Source: Advenella sp. S44 (lineage in GTDB: Bacteria; Pseudomonadota; Gammaproteobacteria; Burkholderiales; Burkholderiaceae_B). From it: a stretch of DNA of 64,000 bases. The stretch covers positions 62,001-126,000 of the forward strand of contig NZ_NEXS01000003.1 in NCBI RefSeq assembly GCF_002810445.1. Reading direction: 5' to 3'. This document shows, piece after piece, positions 25,719 through 35,424 of the stretch. A program made the position numbers and the translations under genes. Under the pieces are notes generated by a model, which was given only the letters and a program-made list of their open reading frames with translations, was not told where the DNA came from and ran no database searches. Position 1 is the first letter of the stretch. Every line of letters starts with the position of its first letter.

Positions 25719-26522
25719 TTAGCGCGGTGGCTTGGCCTGCCTGGTGCGGGACCACAGGCAGGCATATTTATTGAAGACCGATTGCGCAGCCATGACCGAT
25801 AGCAGAAAGCCGGCCCTGCCATCCAATATGCCCAGGCGCAGAAAATAGGTTCTAAAAAAACGCGCGACCGCATGCAGTGTGGCGGTTGCCAGCGATCCCT
25901 TCTTTCCGGCGGCAGCGCGTTGCTCTGCCCAGGCAATGGCATAGCCCGCCGATTTGCGCAAATGCTCATCGACCGTCGCGTAGGTAAAGTGCAGCAGATC
26001 GCCCTTCAGGGTGGCAAGGTCAACCCCGGCGGGTAGCACCAGCGATTCGTGCACCAGGGCATTATCGTATTGCGTCAGCGTCCTGGGATGTAGTCGTTCA
26101 ACGTGACCGGGATACCAGCCGCAATGACGAATGAATTGACCGAAGGCCCAGGACAGGCGCGCCACCTGATAAATCGTATTGGGTGCCGGGTTTTGCAGTA
26201 CGGCTTCAATGCTGGCGCGCAGTTCTGGAGTGACGCGTTCGTCAGCGTCCAGCCACAGAATCCAGTCGGCGGTAACATGCGTTTGTGCGCGTTGCCGTTG
26301 CGGGCCAAATCCCGGCCAGTCGGCGCTGGTGTAGAAAGCCTGTGTATAACGGCGCGCAATCTGTTCAGTTGCATCGGTACTGCCCGAGTCCAGAATGACG
26401 ATTTCATCGGCCCAGTCAGCAACCGAATCCAGGCACGCCGCAAGGTGATGCGCTTCATTCTTGACGATCAGCGCAACGGCCAGTGTGGCGCGTCTTGCGG
26501 GATTGGCGGCTTCAGCAGGCAT
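25719..26522 (-). CDS. Glycosyltransferase family 2 (LPS-core WaaE/KdtX-like)
   Basis: 267 residues if started at the ATG at 26522; an open frame continues 16 codons upstream inside the MFS gene. Homologues begin near TLAVALIVKNEAHHLAACLD, which supports the short start. Seen: EIVILDSGSTDATEQIA, the metal-binding WLDADERVTPEL (DxD), GWYPGHVERLHPR and the C-terminal hydrophobic helices RTYFLRLGILDGRAGFLLSV. This subgroup (GT2 with a TPR-less membrane-anchored tail) adds glucose to heptose I of the LPS core in other bacteria. Overlaps the MFS stop by about 11 bp. Confidence 0.85.
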   Translation of the reverse strand: MPAEAANPARRATLAVALIVKNEAHHLAACLDSVADWADEIVILDSGSTDATEQIARRYTQAFYTSADWPGFGPQRQRAQTHVTADWILWLDADERVTPELRASIEAVLQNPAPNTIYQVARLSWAFGQFIRHCGWYPGHVERLHPRTLTQYDNALVHESLVLPAGVDLATLKGDLLHFTYATVDEHLRKSAGYAIAWAEQRAAAGKKGSLATATLHAVARFFRTYFLRLGILDGRAGFLLSVMAAQSVFNKYACLWSRTRQAKPPR

Positions 26523-27921
26523 CACTGTCAAGACCTTTGACATAGCGGAACAGGTTGATGATAACCGCAATTATAACCAGTGCGCTGGCAAAGCCCATGA
26601 CATACATCGGGCCGTTGTGCTGGTCGATATGGAAGCTGATGGCCACGCATGCTGCGCCGATACCCTGGCCGAACAGACGTGTGGTCGCCTGCACGCCACC
26701 TGTCGCACCGCTGCGCTTTAACGGCGTGGACAGCAGCATGGCGCGGTTATTGGGCGTTTGAAAGAAGCCGAATCCCATACCAGCCACAAACATGGGGGCA
26801 ACGTAATACCAAAGGGAAATGTCAGCAGGCAGCGCCATCAGCGAAATAATCCCGATAGCCATCAATGCCGCGCCGATACCGGCCAGTAGCGACGCCTTGA
26901 AATATCGGCATAGTTTGGCTGACAGTGAAGCGATGACGACACTGCCGACGGGCCAGACGCCAAACAGGAGTCCGACTTTTTGCAGGGGTATGCCCAAATT
27001 ATGCAGATAATAAAACGGCAAAGCCAGCATGGAAATCATTTGTGCCGTAAACGTAAGCGCAGAGACGATGACGGCGTATTTGAAAATCGGGTAGCGAAAC
27101 AGATCGACGGGCACCAGCGGGTTGGTCTGCGGTAAGGAGCGCCGGATCAGAAAGTAGCCACAGGTAGTCGCAATTGCAAGCACCAACAGGCCTCGTCCGG
27201 GATTGCGGCCGATAGCATCCAGGCCGATCAGCAACAACGCGAACGTCACAATATTCAGTATGGCGCTCAGATAATCAAAGCGACCCTTACGGGGTGAGGC
27301 CGCTTCGGGCAGATAGCCGGCTGCATACATAGCAAACAGGCAGATCGGGACCGTGAAGCCGAAGATCCATGGCCACGAGGCGACAGACAGAATAGCCGCG
27401 CCCACGGAAGGGCCCACCACAGACATGACACCGACCGTCATGGCGTTGATGCTGATGCCCGCAGCCAGTTTATGCGCCGGGTAAATATGGCGCACCAGCC
27501 CGCCGAACAGGCACATCATGGAAGAGGCACCCAGCCCCTGGAGCATGCGCGCGGCGACCAGGCTAGGCAGATTGCCCGACAGCGCGCATAGAAGCGAGGC
27601 AATCGTAAACAGTCCCAGGCCGAGCCGGAACATCCGCTTGAAGCCGACGCGTTCTGCCACCGCCGATAATGGCAACAGGGTCGCCATCACGGAAATCATA
27701 TAAGCGTTGACGATCCAGATGGAGTCTGCTTCGCCGACATTCAGTTCTCGTGAGATGGTCGGCAGGGCGATATTGGCGATATTGGCATCCAGCACCGTGA
27801 CGCCGATACAGCACAGCAGCGCCCCCGCCGCCCAGTAACGGGCGGGAGCGGGAAGGCCGGTGGAGTTTCTGGGCGCGGCGGGCGCGGATGTATCGGAACT
27901 GCGGTCAGAGGCTTGGTTCAT
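26512..27921 (-). CDS. MFS transporter, DHA2 (14-helix) drug:H+ antiporter type
   Basis: 469 residues with about 14 hydrophobic segments. Marks: motif C-like VMSVVGPSVGAAILS, LDANIANIALPTISRELNVG in helix 1 (motif D1), RMLQGLGASSMM. N-terminal 25 residues are polar and Pro/Ala-rich. It lies 4 bp after glmU on the same strand, and overlaps the GT2 gene, so an envelope-related efflux role is possible, but DHA2 members mostly export drugs or dyes. Substrate not predictable. Confidence 0.9.
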   Translation of the reverse strand: MNQASDRSSDTSAPAAPRNSTGLPAPARYWAAGALLCCIGVTVLDANIANIALPTISRELNVGEADSIWIVNAYMISVMATLLPLSAVAERVGFKRMFRLGLGLFTIASLLCALSGNLPSLVAARMLQGLGASSMMCLFGGLVRHIYPAHKLAAGISINAMTVGVMSVVGPSVGAAILSVASWPWIFGFTVPICLFAMYAAGYLPEAASPRKGRFDYLSAILNIVTFALLLIGLDAIGRNPGRGLLVLAIATTCGYFLIRRSLPQTNPLVPVDLFRYPIFKYAVIVSALTFTAQMISMLALPFYYLHNLGIPLQKVGLLFGVWPVGSVVIASLSAKLCRYFKASLLAGIGAALMAIGIISLMALPADISLWYYVAPMFVAGMGFGFFQTPNNRAMLLSTPLKRSGATGGVQATTRLFGQGIGAACVAISFHIDQHNGPMYVMGFASALVIIAVIINLFRYVKGLDSDAC

Positions 27922-27925
27922 GCCA

Positions 27926-29302
27926 TCAGTCTTGTTTCTTTGTCGGTCGTGTCCAGTTCTCCACGGTTGTCTGGCGAATGCGCGACAGCGTCAGTTTGTT
28001 GGCCGGTGCATCTTTGGTCAAGGTAGTGCCGGCCGCCAGTGTAGCGCCTTTACCCACGGTAACGGGTGCTACCAGTTGCGTATCGGACCCTACGAAGACG
28101 TCGTCTTCAATGATGGTCTTGGATTTGTTTACGCCGTCATAGTTGCAGGTGATGGTGCCTGCCCCGATATTGACCTGGGCGCCGATCTCGGCATCGCCCA
28201 GATAGCTCAGATGATTGGCCTTGCTGCCCTGGCCGAGTTTCGTTTTTTTGAGCTCAACAAAATTGCCGACGTGAGAATCGGCAGCCAGTTCTGCGCCGGG
28301 ACGCAATCTGGCGTATGGGCCGATTTTGACGTTTTCAGCTGCCGTGGCCTGCTCCAGGTGACTGAATGCTTCTACCTCGGTGCCGGCGCCCAATGTCACA
28401 TCGCGCAGCACGCAATGCGGGCCGATGCGCACGCCGTCAGCCAATATCACCTTGCCTTCAAAAACGCAGCCGACATCAATAAAGACATCACGTCCGCATT
28501 TGAGCGTGCCGCGCAGATCAAAGCGGGCGGGATCGGCTAGCGTGACACCCTGTACCAGCAGGCGCTGTGCCTGTTCAGCCTGCCAGGCGCGTTCCAGCTG
28601 CGCCTGCTGCACGCGGCTGTTGACGCCCAGGGTTTCCCAATTGGCATCGGGCTGGGCAGCATTGACGGGTACGTTGTCCTGGACCGACAGGGCGATGGTG
28701 TCGGTCAGGTAATACTCGCCCTGTGCATTATTGTTATTGATGCGACCCAGCCAGTCTTTCAGTTTTGCCGTGGGCGCAGCCAAAATGCCGGTGTTGACCT
28801 CACAAATTTTATGCTCCTGCTCGGTGGCGTCCTTGTGTTCGACAATGCGCTGCACTTGTCCACTGTCGTTGCGAATGATGCGTCCGTACCCGGTTGGGTC
28901 GGCCAGCGTTTCTGTCAGCACCGCCATGCCGTCGGCGCGAGCCTGCAGCAATCGTTTCAGTGTGGCCGGCTGCACCAGCGGGACGTCTCCATACAGCACG
29001 ATAGTGGTGTCGGCGGCATCGTCGCCTCCGACCAGGAGCGGCAGCGCCTGCTGGACGGCGTGGCCTGTGCCGTATTGGGGCTGTTGCAGAGCATATTCAA
29101 TGTCGGTTTGATCGGCAAAGGCATTTTTTACCGTGTCAGCGCCGTGTCCTACCACCACAATGATGCGGTCGGGAGAAAGTTGCCGTGCGCTGTCGATGAC
29201 CTGAGCGAGCATGGGTTTGCCGGCCAGGGTATGCAAAACCTTGGGCAGATCCGACTGCATGCGTTTACCCATACCTGCTGCGAGAATGACGATATTTAAC
29301 AT
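27926..29302 (-). CDS. glmU: Bifunctional N-acetylglucosamine-1-phosphate uridyltransferase / glucosamine-1-phosphate acetyltransferase
   Basis: 458 residues from the ATG at 29302 (E. coli enzyme 456). An open frame continues upstream but begins with non-homologous basic sequence. N-terminal pyrophosphorylase: [30 protein letters not shown] (metal Asp), [21 protein letters not shown]-terminal left-handed beta-helix with hexapeptide repeats, [34 protein letters not shown] and [14 protein letters not shown]. It acetylates GlcN-1-P then uridylylates it to UDP-GlcNAc. Heads a transcript with MFS, GT2 and GT4 genes; glmS lies nearby but on its own transcript. Confidence 0.98.
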   Translation of the reverse strand: MLNIVILAAGMGKRMQSDLPKVLHTLAGKPMLAQVIDSARQLSPDRIIVVVGHGADTVKNAFADQTDIEYALQQPQYGTGHAVQQALPLLVGGDDAADTTIVLYGDVPLVQPATLKRLLQARADGMAVLTETLADPTGYGRIIRNDSGQVQRIVEHKDATEQEHKICEVNTGILAAPTAKLKDWLGRINNNNAQGEYYLTDTIALSVQDNVPVNAAQPDANWETLGVNSRVQQAQLERAWQAEQAQRLLVQGVTLADPARFDLRGTLKCGRDVFIDVGCVFEGKVILADGVRIGPHCVLRDVTLGAGTEVEAFSHLEQATAAENVKIGPYARLRPGAELAADSHVGNFVELKKTKLGQGSKANHLSYLGDAEIGAQVNIGAGTITCNYDGVNKSKTIIEDDVFVGSDTQLVAPVTVGKGATLAAGTTLTKDAPANKLTLSRIRQTTVENWTRPTKKQD

Positions 29303-29390
29303 AGATAGGTGTGTCGTAAAGTTGGAATTGGAAAAAAATAGGACAAGAGACGGGACGCAGCGATGGCGTCCTTTTGTATAAAGAGATGTG

Positions 29391-30089
29391 TCAGGTCGTG
29401 TTGCGCCCTGCAGCGCGGCGCTTTGTGGCAGGGCGGCTGGCAGCGGTGCGTTTTTTCGCCGCGGGTTTGACCGGCTCTTGCGGGTCGGCCGGTACATCGG
29501 GCTCCGGATTGGGCGGTGTTTTTACGGGAGCGGGTTCCTTATGCATGGCCTGCGTAGCCTGGGTTGCAGCCTGTGCCAATTGCGAGAATTGTCCCTGCAG
29601 CATGTCCCACCATGCCTGCGAGGCCTGGCTAACTGAGTCGGCCGCAAAATCCTTGCTTTTTTTGTCGGTGGCTTTTTCTTTGCCGCCTGTCTTGGACTTG
29701 CCGGCTGGCTTGGCCGGTTCGGCGGCGGCCGTCTTTTTCAGGCCAAACAGATCGTCCAGCGAGCGATCCTGGTTCTGTGTCTGCAGGGTGTCGACAAACG
29801 TTTTGAGGGTGTGAATACTGGCGCGCTGGATTTCCAGTCCCTGGATCGTGCCCGAGAGCATGGACAGGTTCATGGTTAGCCAGCTTTCTATACTCTTGAG
29901 TTCCTGGATGCGCTTATCCAAGTCTTCCGGATTCAGTGCGGGTGGCATGGAAAAGACCGGATTGCCTGCGTGCTGCATTTGTGCAAACTGCTGCCAGGCC
30001 TTGTTCATCATGTCCAGGCTTTGCATGATGGGATTGCTGGCGCTGTCGGCCCCCAGGCCCGGTCGATCAAACGGATTGCTGTTCGTCAT
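29391..30089 (-). CDS. phaM: PhaM-like polyhydroxyalkanoate granule protein
   Basis: 232 residues. N-terminal [20 protein letters not shown] and [40 protein letters not shown] match PhaM of Ralstonia (family knowledge), which activates PHA synthase PhaC1 and links granules to the nucleoid. The middle is Lys/Ala-rich; a second helical stretch ([20 protein letters not shown]) precedes a Pro/Ala/Lys/Arg tail ([20 protein letters not shown]) like histone H1-type DNA-binding tails. Its start overlaps the NUDIX stop by 4 bp, so the two are co-translated. No phaC or phaP is in this window. Confidence 0.85.
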   Translation of the reverse strand: MTNSNPFDRPGLGADSASNPIMQSLDMMNKAWQQFAQMQHAGNPVFSMPPALNPEDLDKRIQELKSIESWLTMNLSMLSGTIQGLEIQRASIHTLKTFVDTLQTQNQDRSLDDLFGLKKTAAAEPAKPAGKSKTGGKEKATDKKSKDFAADSVSQASQAWWDMLQGQFSQLAQAATQATQAMHKEPAPVKTPPNPEPDVPADPQEPVKPAAKKRTAASRPATKRRAAGRNTT

Positions 30090-30931
30090 GAAGTTCTCCC
30101 TGCGTTTTGATGCTGTGCGGCAAACTGCGCGAGTAATGTTTCAGAGCTGCGGCTGAGCATGCCTTCCAGTATAACAAGGGATGCTTCCAGGGTAATCTGT
30201 CTCTGGGCTATCAGTTGAACTGCCTGCTGCTGGCTGACGATCCGGATTTCCGATACTTCGCCGTCCATATTGCGCGGCGCGACGTGTGGCGCAAGAATGC
30301 AGTCGCTGACCAAAATGTCCTCCACCTGATAGCCCTCGGGTAACCGACGGTGCATGCGCAGCAGCGTGCGCAATGGCGTGCGGCATGTGAGATCGCTTTC
30401 AGGCAGTCCGGCCTCTTCAAGCGTTTCGCGTAGCAGCGCCTGTTCCCGATCTTCCGAGCCGTTGGCAAGGCCGCCGGCCAGCGTATCCCACATGCCCGGG
30501 TCGGTTGCCTTGGTCATGGCGCGTTTGGCGATGTACAGTTGCAGGTCGGGCGTCCAGGCGTTCAAGTGGACGGCATGTGTCAGCAGGCCCAGCGGACGCA
30601 TGGCCGAACGTTCCATTTTTGCAAGATTCTCTCCTTCGGCATATACTGTGAGCAGTTCATTTCGCCAGGTTTTGAGCAGACCTGCGTCGCGCAAAATAAT
30701 AGCGATGTCAGCCAGCAGCGGCTCCAGTTCAAATCGGGGCGTCCCTGGATCGGCAAGGTGTACGGCGGTTGCAGTGGTCCGCACCTGCGGCAAATGAGCG
30801 ATGGCGGCAAGTGCCTGTGGCGTGATAAAACCGGCCAGCTTGCCAGCGATGGTCAGCGGCAATGAATATTCTGGCGGCACTTCCTGTATTGATTGCAACA
30901 GGGCGGCGTAAAGGGCGGGAATTCGGTTCAA
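30086..30931 (-). CDS. NUDIX hydrolase with N-terminal DUF4743
   Basis: 281 residues. The NUDIX box is complete: G-GLANGS-E-DREQALL-RETLEEAGL near residue 160, binding Mg2+ for pyrophosphate bond cleavage. The N-terminal about 120 residues (LPLTIAGKLAGFITPQALAA, RNELLTVYAEGENLAKMERS, AMRPLGLLTHAVHLNAWTP) are the DUF4743 extension found in the YJR142W/plant Nudix20-24-type proteins, some of which remove damaged thiamine diphosphate. Substrate not shown here. Overlaps the phaM start. Confidence 0.88.
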   Translation of the reverse strand: MNRIPALYAALLQSIQEVPPEYSLPLTIAGKLAGFITPQALAAIAHLPQVRTTATAVHLADPGTPRFELEPLLADIAIILRDAGLLKTWRNELLTVYAEGENLAKMERSAMRPLGLLTHAVHLNAWTPDLQLYIAKRAMTKATDPGMWDTLAGGLANGSEDREQALLRETLEEAGLPESDLTCRTPLRTLLRMHRRLPEGYQVEDILVSDCILAPHVAPRNMDGEVSEIRIVSQQQAVQLIAQRQITLEASLVILEGMLSRSSETLLAQFAAQHQNAGRTS

Positions 30932-31028
30932 GGTTGCATCAATGTCGTGTCAAACATGCAACGATTGTATTCGCAAAACGTTCCCGCGCCGCTTCGCGTG
31001 CGCTTTTATATGGTTAAATGAACTATCT

Positions 31029-31059
31029 TTGACACAGGTTAAGGCGTCTTCGGTATAAT
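31029..31059 (+). promoter_or_regulatory. Promoter of the cytochrome oxidase cluster
   Basis: TTGACA (31029-31034) and TATAAT (31054-31059), both perfect hexamers, 19 bp apart, about 120 bp before the coxB start. The spacing is a little long, but no other candidate in the 248-bp gap is as good. Confidence 0.6.
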
Positions 31060-31179
31060 CCTGTACCGCAAAGGGTTGTGATTGGTACGCTTTATGCGGT
31101 TGCCGTCAGCTACGATAATCAGGCGCGATCCGATCAGTTTCATACGAAAAACGGAAAAGCGCACAAAAATGAGGTCAAC

Positions 31180-31998
31180 ATGAAGAAGTTGCAAGGTTTA
31201 CTTGGTCTTGGAGCGCTCCTGCCAGCCTGTACGGCTTGGGCTGACGTCCAGGATATGCCAGGTGGTCCTAAGGTATTGCAAGTCAATCTGCATAAGGGTG
31301 TCACCGAAATCGCCGAGAGCATGTACAGTCTGCATACCATGATGCTGGTTATCTGTACTGTTATTTTTATTGGCGTCTTTGGCGTCATGTTCTATTCGAT
31401 CTGGGCGCACCGCAAATCCAAGGGTTTCAAGGCTTCCGTATTCCATGAGCACATGGGCGTGGAAGTGGCATGGACGGTCGTGCCGTTCATTATCGTGATC
31501 GCCATGGCGTTGCCGGCAACGAAAACCGTTGTGGCAATGAAAGATACCAGTAATGCCGATATCACGGTCAAGGCGACCGGCTATCAGTGGAAGTGGGGCT
31601 ATGAATACGTCGATGGCGAGGCCAAGGGCATCAGTTTCATGTCTAATCTGACGACGCCTTACGACCAGATTGATGGCGGCGCCGAGAAATCCAATACCTA
31701 CCTGATGGAAGTGGACAACGAGTTGGTTGTTCCCGCAGGTAAAAAAGTTCGCGTCGTGCTGACAGCCGATGACGTCATTCATTCATTTTTTGTACCTGAG
31801 CTGGGTATAAAGCAAGATGCCATTCCTGGTTTCCTGCGTGATGCCTGGTTCCGTACCGATAAAATCGGGGTCTATCGCGGCCAGTGTGCCGAGTTGTGTG
31901 GTCAGAACCACGCATTCATGCCAATCGTTGTCCGCGTCGTGTCTGCTGAAGACTACGACAAGTGGATTGCCGAGCAGCAGAAAGTAGCAGCACAATGA
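31180..31998 (+). CDS. coxB: Cytochrome c oxidase subunit II (CuA)
   Basis: 272 residues from the ATG at 31180 (MKKLQGLLGLGALLPACTAW signal, ADVQDMP mature); a longer open frame upstream lacks a signal. Two membrane helices (about 45-68 and 88-108) and a periplasmic cupredoxin domain. The CuA site is complete: H in DDVIHSFFVPELGIK near 197 and the loop QCAELCGQNHAFM (C-x3-C-x3-H-x2-M) near 235-247. It accepts electrons from cytochrome c. First structural gene of the aa3 oxidase cluster; no C-terminal cytochrome c domain is attached, so it is the aa3 rather than caa3 form. Confidence 0.96.
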   Translation: MKKLQGLLGLGALLPACTAWADVQDMPGGPKVLQVNLHKGVTEIAESMYSLHTMMLVICTVIFIGVFGVMFYSIWAHRKSKGFKASVFHEHMGVEVAWTVVPFIIVIAMALPATKTVVAMKDTSNADITVKATGYQWKWGYEYVDGEAKGISFMSNLTTPYDQIDGGAEKSNTYLMEVDNELVVPAGKKVRVVLTADDVIHSFFVPELGIKQDAIPGFLRDAWFRTDKIGVYRGQCAELCGQNHAFMPIVVRVVSAEDYDKWIAEQQKVAAQ

Positions 31999-32080
31999 AA
32001 ATGACATTCAGAACTTTATATTCGCAATATTGCGCCTGTGATATCTGCAAGCCAGGCACGCAGCAGGCAAGGAGTCAAAA

Positions 32081-33682
32081 ATGAGTAGTACTGTAGTGGG
32101 TCACGCTCCTGATCATCACGGACATGATGACCATCACCACGCCGCCCCAACGGGCTGGCGCCGCTGGCTGTTTGCCACCAATCACAAGGATATCGGTACG
32201 ATGTACCTGTTATTCTCGTTTTTGATGCTACTGGAAGGTGGCGCGCTGGCGTTGCTGATTCGCGCCGAGCTTTTTGAACCGGGCATACAGTTCTTCCGGC
32301 CCGACCTGTTCAATCAGTTCACGACCATGCACGGTCTGATCATGATTTTTGGTGCGATCATGCCCGCGCTGGTTGGTTTTGCCAACTATATTATTCCTCT
32401 GCAGATCGGCGCTTCCGATATGGCTTTTGCGCGGATGAATAACTTCAGCTTCTGGCTGCTGCCTGTTGGCGCCATTCTGCTGACAGGATCATTCTTCGTT
32501 CCTGGCGGTGCAACGGCTGCCGGCTGGACGCTTTATGCGCCGCTGTCCCTGCAAATGGGTCCTGGTATGGATATGGCCATTTTTGCTGTCCATATTCTGG
32601 GTGCTTCGTCCATCATGGGTGCCATCAATATTATGGTAACCGTTCTGAACATGCGTGCGCCTGGCATGACGCTGATGAAAATGCCGCTGTTCTGCTGGAC
32701 ATGGCTGATTACGGCTTTCCTGCTTATCGCTGTGATGCCCGTATTGGCTGCCGCAGTCACGATGCTGCTGGCTGACCGCCATTTTGGTACGGCCTTTTTC
32801 AACGCCGCTGCCGGTGGCGACCCTGTTCTGTATCAGCACGTGTTCTGGTTTTTCGGACACCCTGAAGTGTATATTATGATTCTGCCGGCTTTTGGTATTG
32901 TCTCGGCAATCATTCCTACCTTCTCGCGCAAGCGCCTGTTTGGTTACGCTTCCATGGTGTACGCGACTGCAGCGATCGCTGTGCTCTCGTTCATTGTTTG
33001 GGCGCACCATATGTTTGCGACCGGTATGCCGGTCACAGGCCAGCTGTACTTTATGTACGCCACCATGCTTATTTCCATTCCGACTGGCGTGAAGGTGTTC
33101 AACTGGGTTGCGACTATGTGGCGCGGTTCGCTGACATTTGAAACGCCAATGCTGTTTTCCGTCGGCTTTATCTTTGTGTTCACCGTAGGTGGCTTTACCG
33201 GGCTGATCCTGGCGGTGGCACCGATCGACATCGCTGTACACGATACCTATTATGTTGTGGCTCACTTTCACTACGTGCTGGTAGCCGGCTCCCTGTTTGC
33301 GCTGTTTGCAGGCACTTATTACTGGCTGCCAAAATGGACAGGCCGCATGTACAACGAAAAACTGGGCAAGATTCACTTCTGGTCTACCATGATTTCGTTC
33401 AACTTGACGTTCTTCCCGATGCACTTCCTGGGACTGGCCGGTATGCCGCGTCGCTATGTTGACTACGCGCCGCAGTTCACCGATTTCCACCAGATTGCCA
33501 CGATTGGCGCCTTCTGGTTCGGGATCTCGCAACTGTTGTTCCTGTACGTTGTGCTCAAAACATATCGTGGATCCGGTGAAACGGCGACTGCCCAGGTATG
33601 GGAAGGCGCAGAGGGGCTGGAGTGGACATTGCCTTCTCCGCTGCCGTTCCATACATTTGAAACGCCACCTGTTGTCAAGTAA
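32081..33682 (+). CDS. ctaD: Cytochrome c oxidase subunit I (aa3 type)
   Basis: 533 residues, 12 membrane helices, the catalytic heme-copper subunit. Seen: heme a His in [17 protein letters not shown] (near 80), CuB/Tyr cross-link [13 protein letters not shown] (H and Y near 258-262), the His pair in [14 protein letters not shown], and [14 protein letters not shown] with both heme ligands. The N-terminus is His/Asp-rich ([16 protein letters not shown]), possibly a metal-binding leader. It reduces O2 and pumps protons in the inner membrane. Followed by the small assembly protein. Confidence 0.98.
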   Translation: MSSTVVGHAPDHHGHDDHHHAAPTGWRRWLFATNHKDIGTMYLLFSFLMLLEGGALALLIRAELFEPGIQFFRPDLFNQFTTMHGLIMIFGAIMPALVGFANYIIPLQIGASDMAFARMNNFSFWLLPVGAILLTGSFFVPGGATAAGWTLYAPLSLQMGPGMDMAIFAVHILGASSIMGAINIMVTVLNMRAPGMTLMKMPLFCWTWLITAFLLIAVMPVLAAAVTMLLADRHFGTAFFNAAAGGDPVLYQHVFWFFGHPEVYIMILPAFGIVSAIIPTFSRKRLFGYASMVYATAAIAVLSFIVWAHHMFATGMPVTGQLYFMYATMLISIPTGVKVFNWVATMWRGSLTFETPMLFSVGFIFVFTVGGFTGLILAVAPIDIAVHDTYYVVAHFHYVLVAGSLFALFAGTYYWLPKWTGRMYNEKLGKIHFWSTMISFNLTFFPMHFLGLAGMPRRYVDYAPQFTDFHQIATIGAFWFGISQLLFLYVVLKTYRGSGETATAQVWEGAEGLEWTLPSPLPFHTFETPPVVK

Positions 33683-33691
33683 CGTAACGCT

Positions 33692-33802
33692 ATGACGCCA
33701 GAGCAAAAACGTAGGAACAGAATTACCGGTTTGATCCTGTTTGGATTGGTAATCGTCATCTTCCTGTGGGCTATTTTCGGTCATGTGTTGTCAGAAGCGT
33801 AA
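33692..33802 (+). CDS. Cytochrome oxidase small assembly protein, 36 residues
   Basis: A short frame 9 bp after ctaD: MTPEQKRRNRITGLILFGLV then a continuing hydrophobic helix and GHVLSEA. A basic cytoplasmic N-terminus and one membrane helix is the layout of the small protein found between ctaD and ctaG in related Burkholderiales. In those genomes ctaG (cox11) follows directly; here it does not. The stop codon lies within a perfect hairpin. The function is inferred from position only. Confidence 0.75.
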   Translation: MTPEQKRRNRITGLILFGLVIVIFLWAIFGHVLSEA

Positions 33803-33814
33803 AGGCTTCTGACA
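33789..33814 (+). other. Perfect hairpin over the small-protein stop codon
   Basis: TGTCAGAAGC and GCTTCTGACA form a 10-bp perfect stem with a GTAAAG loop, containing the TAA stop of the 36-residue gene. No U-tract follows, so it is more likely an mRNA processing or stability element than a terminator. It marks the place where ctaG would be expected. Confidence 0.55.
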
Positions 33815-33834
33815 CATTCAGGAAGGATGTGGCA

Positions 33835-34059
33835 ATGAGTGACGATTTGCGGGAATTATCCAAGAGAAAGCTGAACTTCTTTCAGACCATGAAAGCAGTG
33901 CTGTGGGGGTTGTTCGGCGTGCGCCGCGGCTCCAGCTATCAGGACGATATTTCACGGCTCAATCCGGTACATCTGATCCTGGGTGGCATCATAGCGACAG
34001 TCCTGTTTATTATTTTATTGGTGATGGTGGCGCGCTGGGCAATTACCAGCCTCACCTAG
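33835..34059 (+). CDS. DUF2970 membrane protein
   Basis: 74 residues from the ATG at 33835 (MSDDLRELSKRKLNFFQTMK). The cytosolic LNFFQTMKAVLWGLFGVRRG, DISRLNPVHLILGGIIATVL pattern and single helix (about 50-70) are the DUF2970 signature; the gene is regularly found between oxidase assembly and subunit III genes in betaproteobacteria. GGAAGGA precedes the start. Precise role unknown. Confidence 0.85.
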   Translation: MSDDLRELSKRKLNFFQTMKAVLWGLFGVRRGSSYQDDISRLNPVHLILGGIIATVLFIILLVMVARWAITSLT

Positions 34060-34090
34060 TTGTTGAAAGCGTTCCATGAGGGAGAACATT

Positions 34091-34966
34091 ATGAGTGCGA
34101 GCCACTCGGTTCAGGTAAAAGAAGCACCGTATTATTACGTGCCGGCCGATTCGGCCCATCCGGTTAAGACCAGTTTCACACTGCTGCTTATTTTGCTTGG
34201 TGCTGTAGGCTGGGTTAACCATGTTCCGTACAGCAAGTATGTGGTGCTGGTCGGCTTTCTTGGTTTATTCGTGGTGCTGTACCAGTGGTTCGGCGATGCT
34301 ATCCGCGAGTCCGAAACAGGTATGAACAGCAAGCGCGTGGACTTGTCTTACCGCTGGAGTATGGGCTGGTTCATCTTTTCCGAAGTGATGTTCTTTGCTG
34401 CTTTCTTCGGTTCGCTCTGGTATGCGCGTGAAGTGACGACGCCCTGGCTTAGCGACATGGACCACCAATGGCTGCTTTGGCCCGGCTTTACCGGCCAGTG
34501 GCCGAACCTGGGTCCTGCGGGCATTGTGAGTCACTTTGAAACGGTGGGTCCTTTCTGGCTGCCAACGATCAATACCTTGCTGCTGCTCACTTCGGGCCTG
34601 ACGCTGACGCTGTCTCACCACGCAGTGCGTGCTGAGCACCGCAAGAGCGCAATTATCTGGCTGTTCATTACGATCGCGCTGGGCTTCACCTTTGTGTTTT
34701 TCCAGGCTGAGGAATACATTCATGCCTATTCCGAGTTGAACCTGCGTTTTGACTCCGGTATTTACGGTTCGTTGTTCTATATGCTTACGGGCTTTCACGG
34801 GTTCCACGTCCTGCTGGGCGCAACCATGCTGACAGTCATCCTGTTTCGTCTGATTCGCGGTCACTTTACCGTCGACAATCACTTCGGTTTCGAGGGCGCC
34901 GCGTGGTACTGGCACTTTGTGGACGTGGTGTGGTTGGGCTTGTATTTGTTCGTTTACTGGTTCTGA
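34091..34966 (+). CDS. coxC: Cytochrome c oxidase subunit III
   Basis: 291 residues from the ATG at 34091 (MSASHSVQVKEAPYYYVPAD), GGAG upstream. Seven hydrophobic helices; family motifs RWSMGWFIFSEVMFFAAFFG (conserved Glu), FFQAEEYIHAYSELN, MLTGFHGFHVLLGATMLTVI and the last FEGAAWYWHFVDVVWLGLYL. Stabilises subunit I and binds lipid. Last gene before a strong hairpin. Confidence 0.97.
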   Translation: MSASHSVQVKEAPYYYVPADSAHPVKTSFTLLLILLGAVGWVNHVPYSKYVVLVGFLGLFVVLYQWFGDAIRESETGMNSKRVDLSYRWSMGWFIFSEVMFFAAFFGSLWYAREVTTPWLSDMDHQWLLWPGFTGQWPNLGPAGIVSHFETVGPFWLPTINTLLLLTSGLTLTLSHHAVRAEHRKSAIIWLFITIALGFTFVFFQAEEYIHAYSELNLRFDSGIYGSLFYMLTGFHGFHVLLGATMLTVILFRLIRGHFTVDNHFGFEGAAWYWHFVDVVWLGLYLFVYWF

Positions 34967-34990
34967 TACACAGCTACGCGACAAAATAAG

Positions 34991-35018
34991 GCAAAGGGTC
35001 GGTCAGCCGACCCTTTGC
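34991..35018. terminator. Bidirectional terminator hairpin
   Basis: GCAAAGGGTCGG and CCGACCCTTTGC form a perfect 12-bp stem with a TCAG loop, 25 bp after coxC. Plus-strand transcripts from coxBAC and minus-strand transcripts from the twin-membrane protein gene both meet here; the minus side has CTTATTTTG after it. Confidence 0.75.
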
Positions 35019-35176
35019 TGTTTCAGCATAAAAAGACGCTGTTACAGCAAAGCGCAGTCATTGGCGGTATGATGTCAAGTGGTGTTGCCCCGCTGCCTCA
35101 ATGGCAGGCTCTGGCGCATGTTGCCAACGGGCTGGCAAGCCCTGGCAAATATTTGGTAATGGATCGTGGCCGTTGT

Positions 35177-35389
35177 TTAGTGCGCGCTCTGCGTAAAGCC
35201 GGTACTGTCGATCCAGCCCATATGATGGGCAAATAGTACGAAAAGAAACAGCGCAATAGATAGTCCGATACGCACGGTAAGTGCGTTGACTGTGCGATTG
35301 GTTGTGCCTTTGTCGCGCATAAGGTAGAAAAAGGCGGATGCCAGACTGCCTATGATCACGAGAAAGGCGAGTCCGATAAAGATACGCAT
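35177..35389 (-). CDS. Twin transmembrane protein (DUF2909 type)
   Basis: 70 residues, two hydrophobic helices (residues about 3-24 and 40-60) joined by the polar loop RDKGTTNRTVNALTVR. AGGAG precedes the ATG. Encoded opposite to the cox genes and divergent from the SURF1 gene, as in related Burkholderiales. Thought to be linked to cytochrome oxidase because of position; activity unknown. Confidence 0.8.
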   Translation of the reverse strand: MRIFIGLAFLVIIGSLASAFFYLMRDKGTTNRTVNALTVRIGLSIALFLFVLFAHHMGWIDSTGFTQSAH

Positions 35390-35424
35390 GGGTTAACTCC
35401 TGACTGGAATAGAATATTGTAGTA

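Noticed and set aside
32489-33784. 431-residue open frame antisense to ctaD
   Set aside because: Very polar, repetitive shadow of a membrane protein gene; not plausible as a protein.
35015-35236. 73-residue plus-strand frame after coxC
   Set aside because: Starts within the terminator hairpin and overlaps the well-supported twin-membrane protein gene on the other strand.
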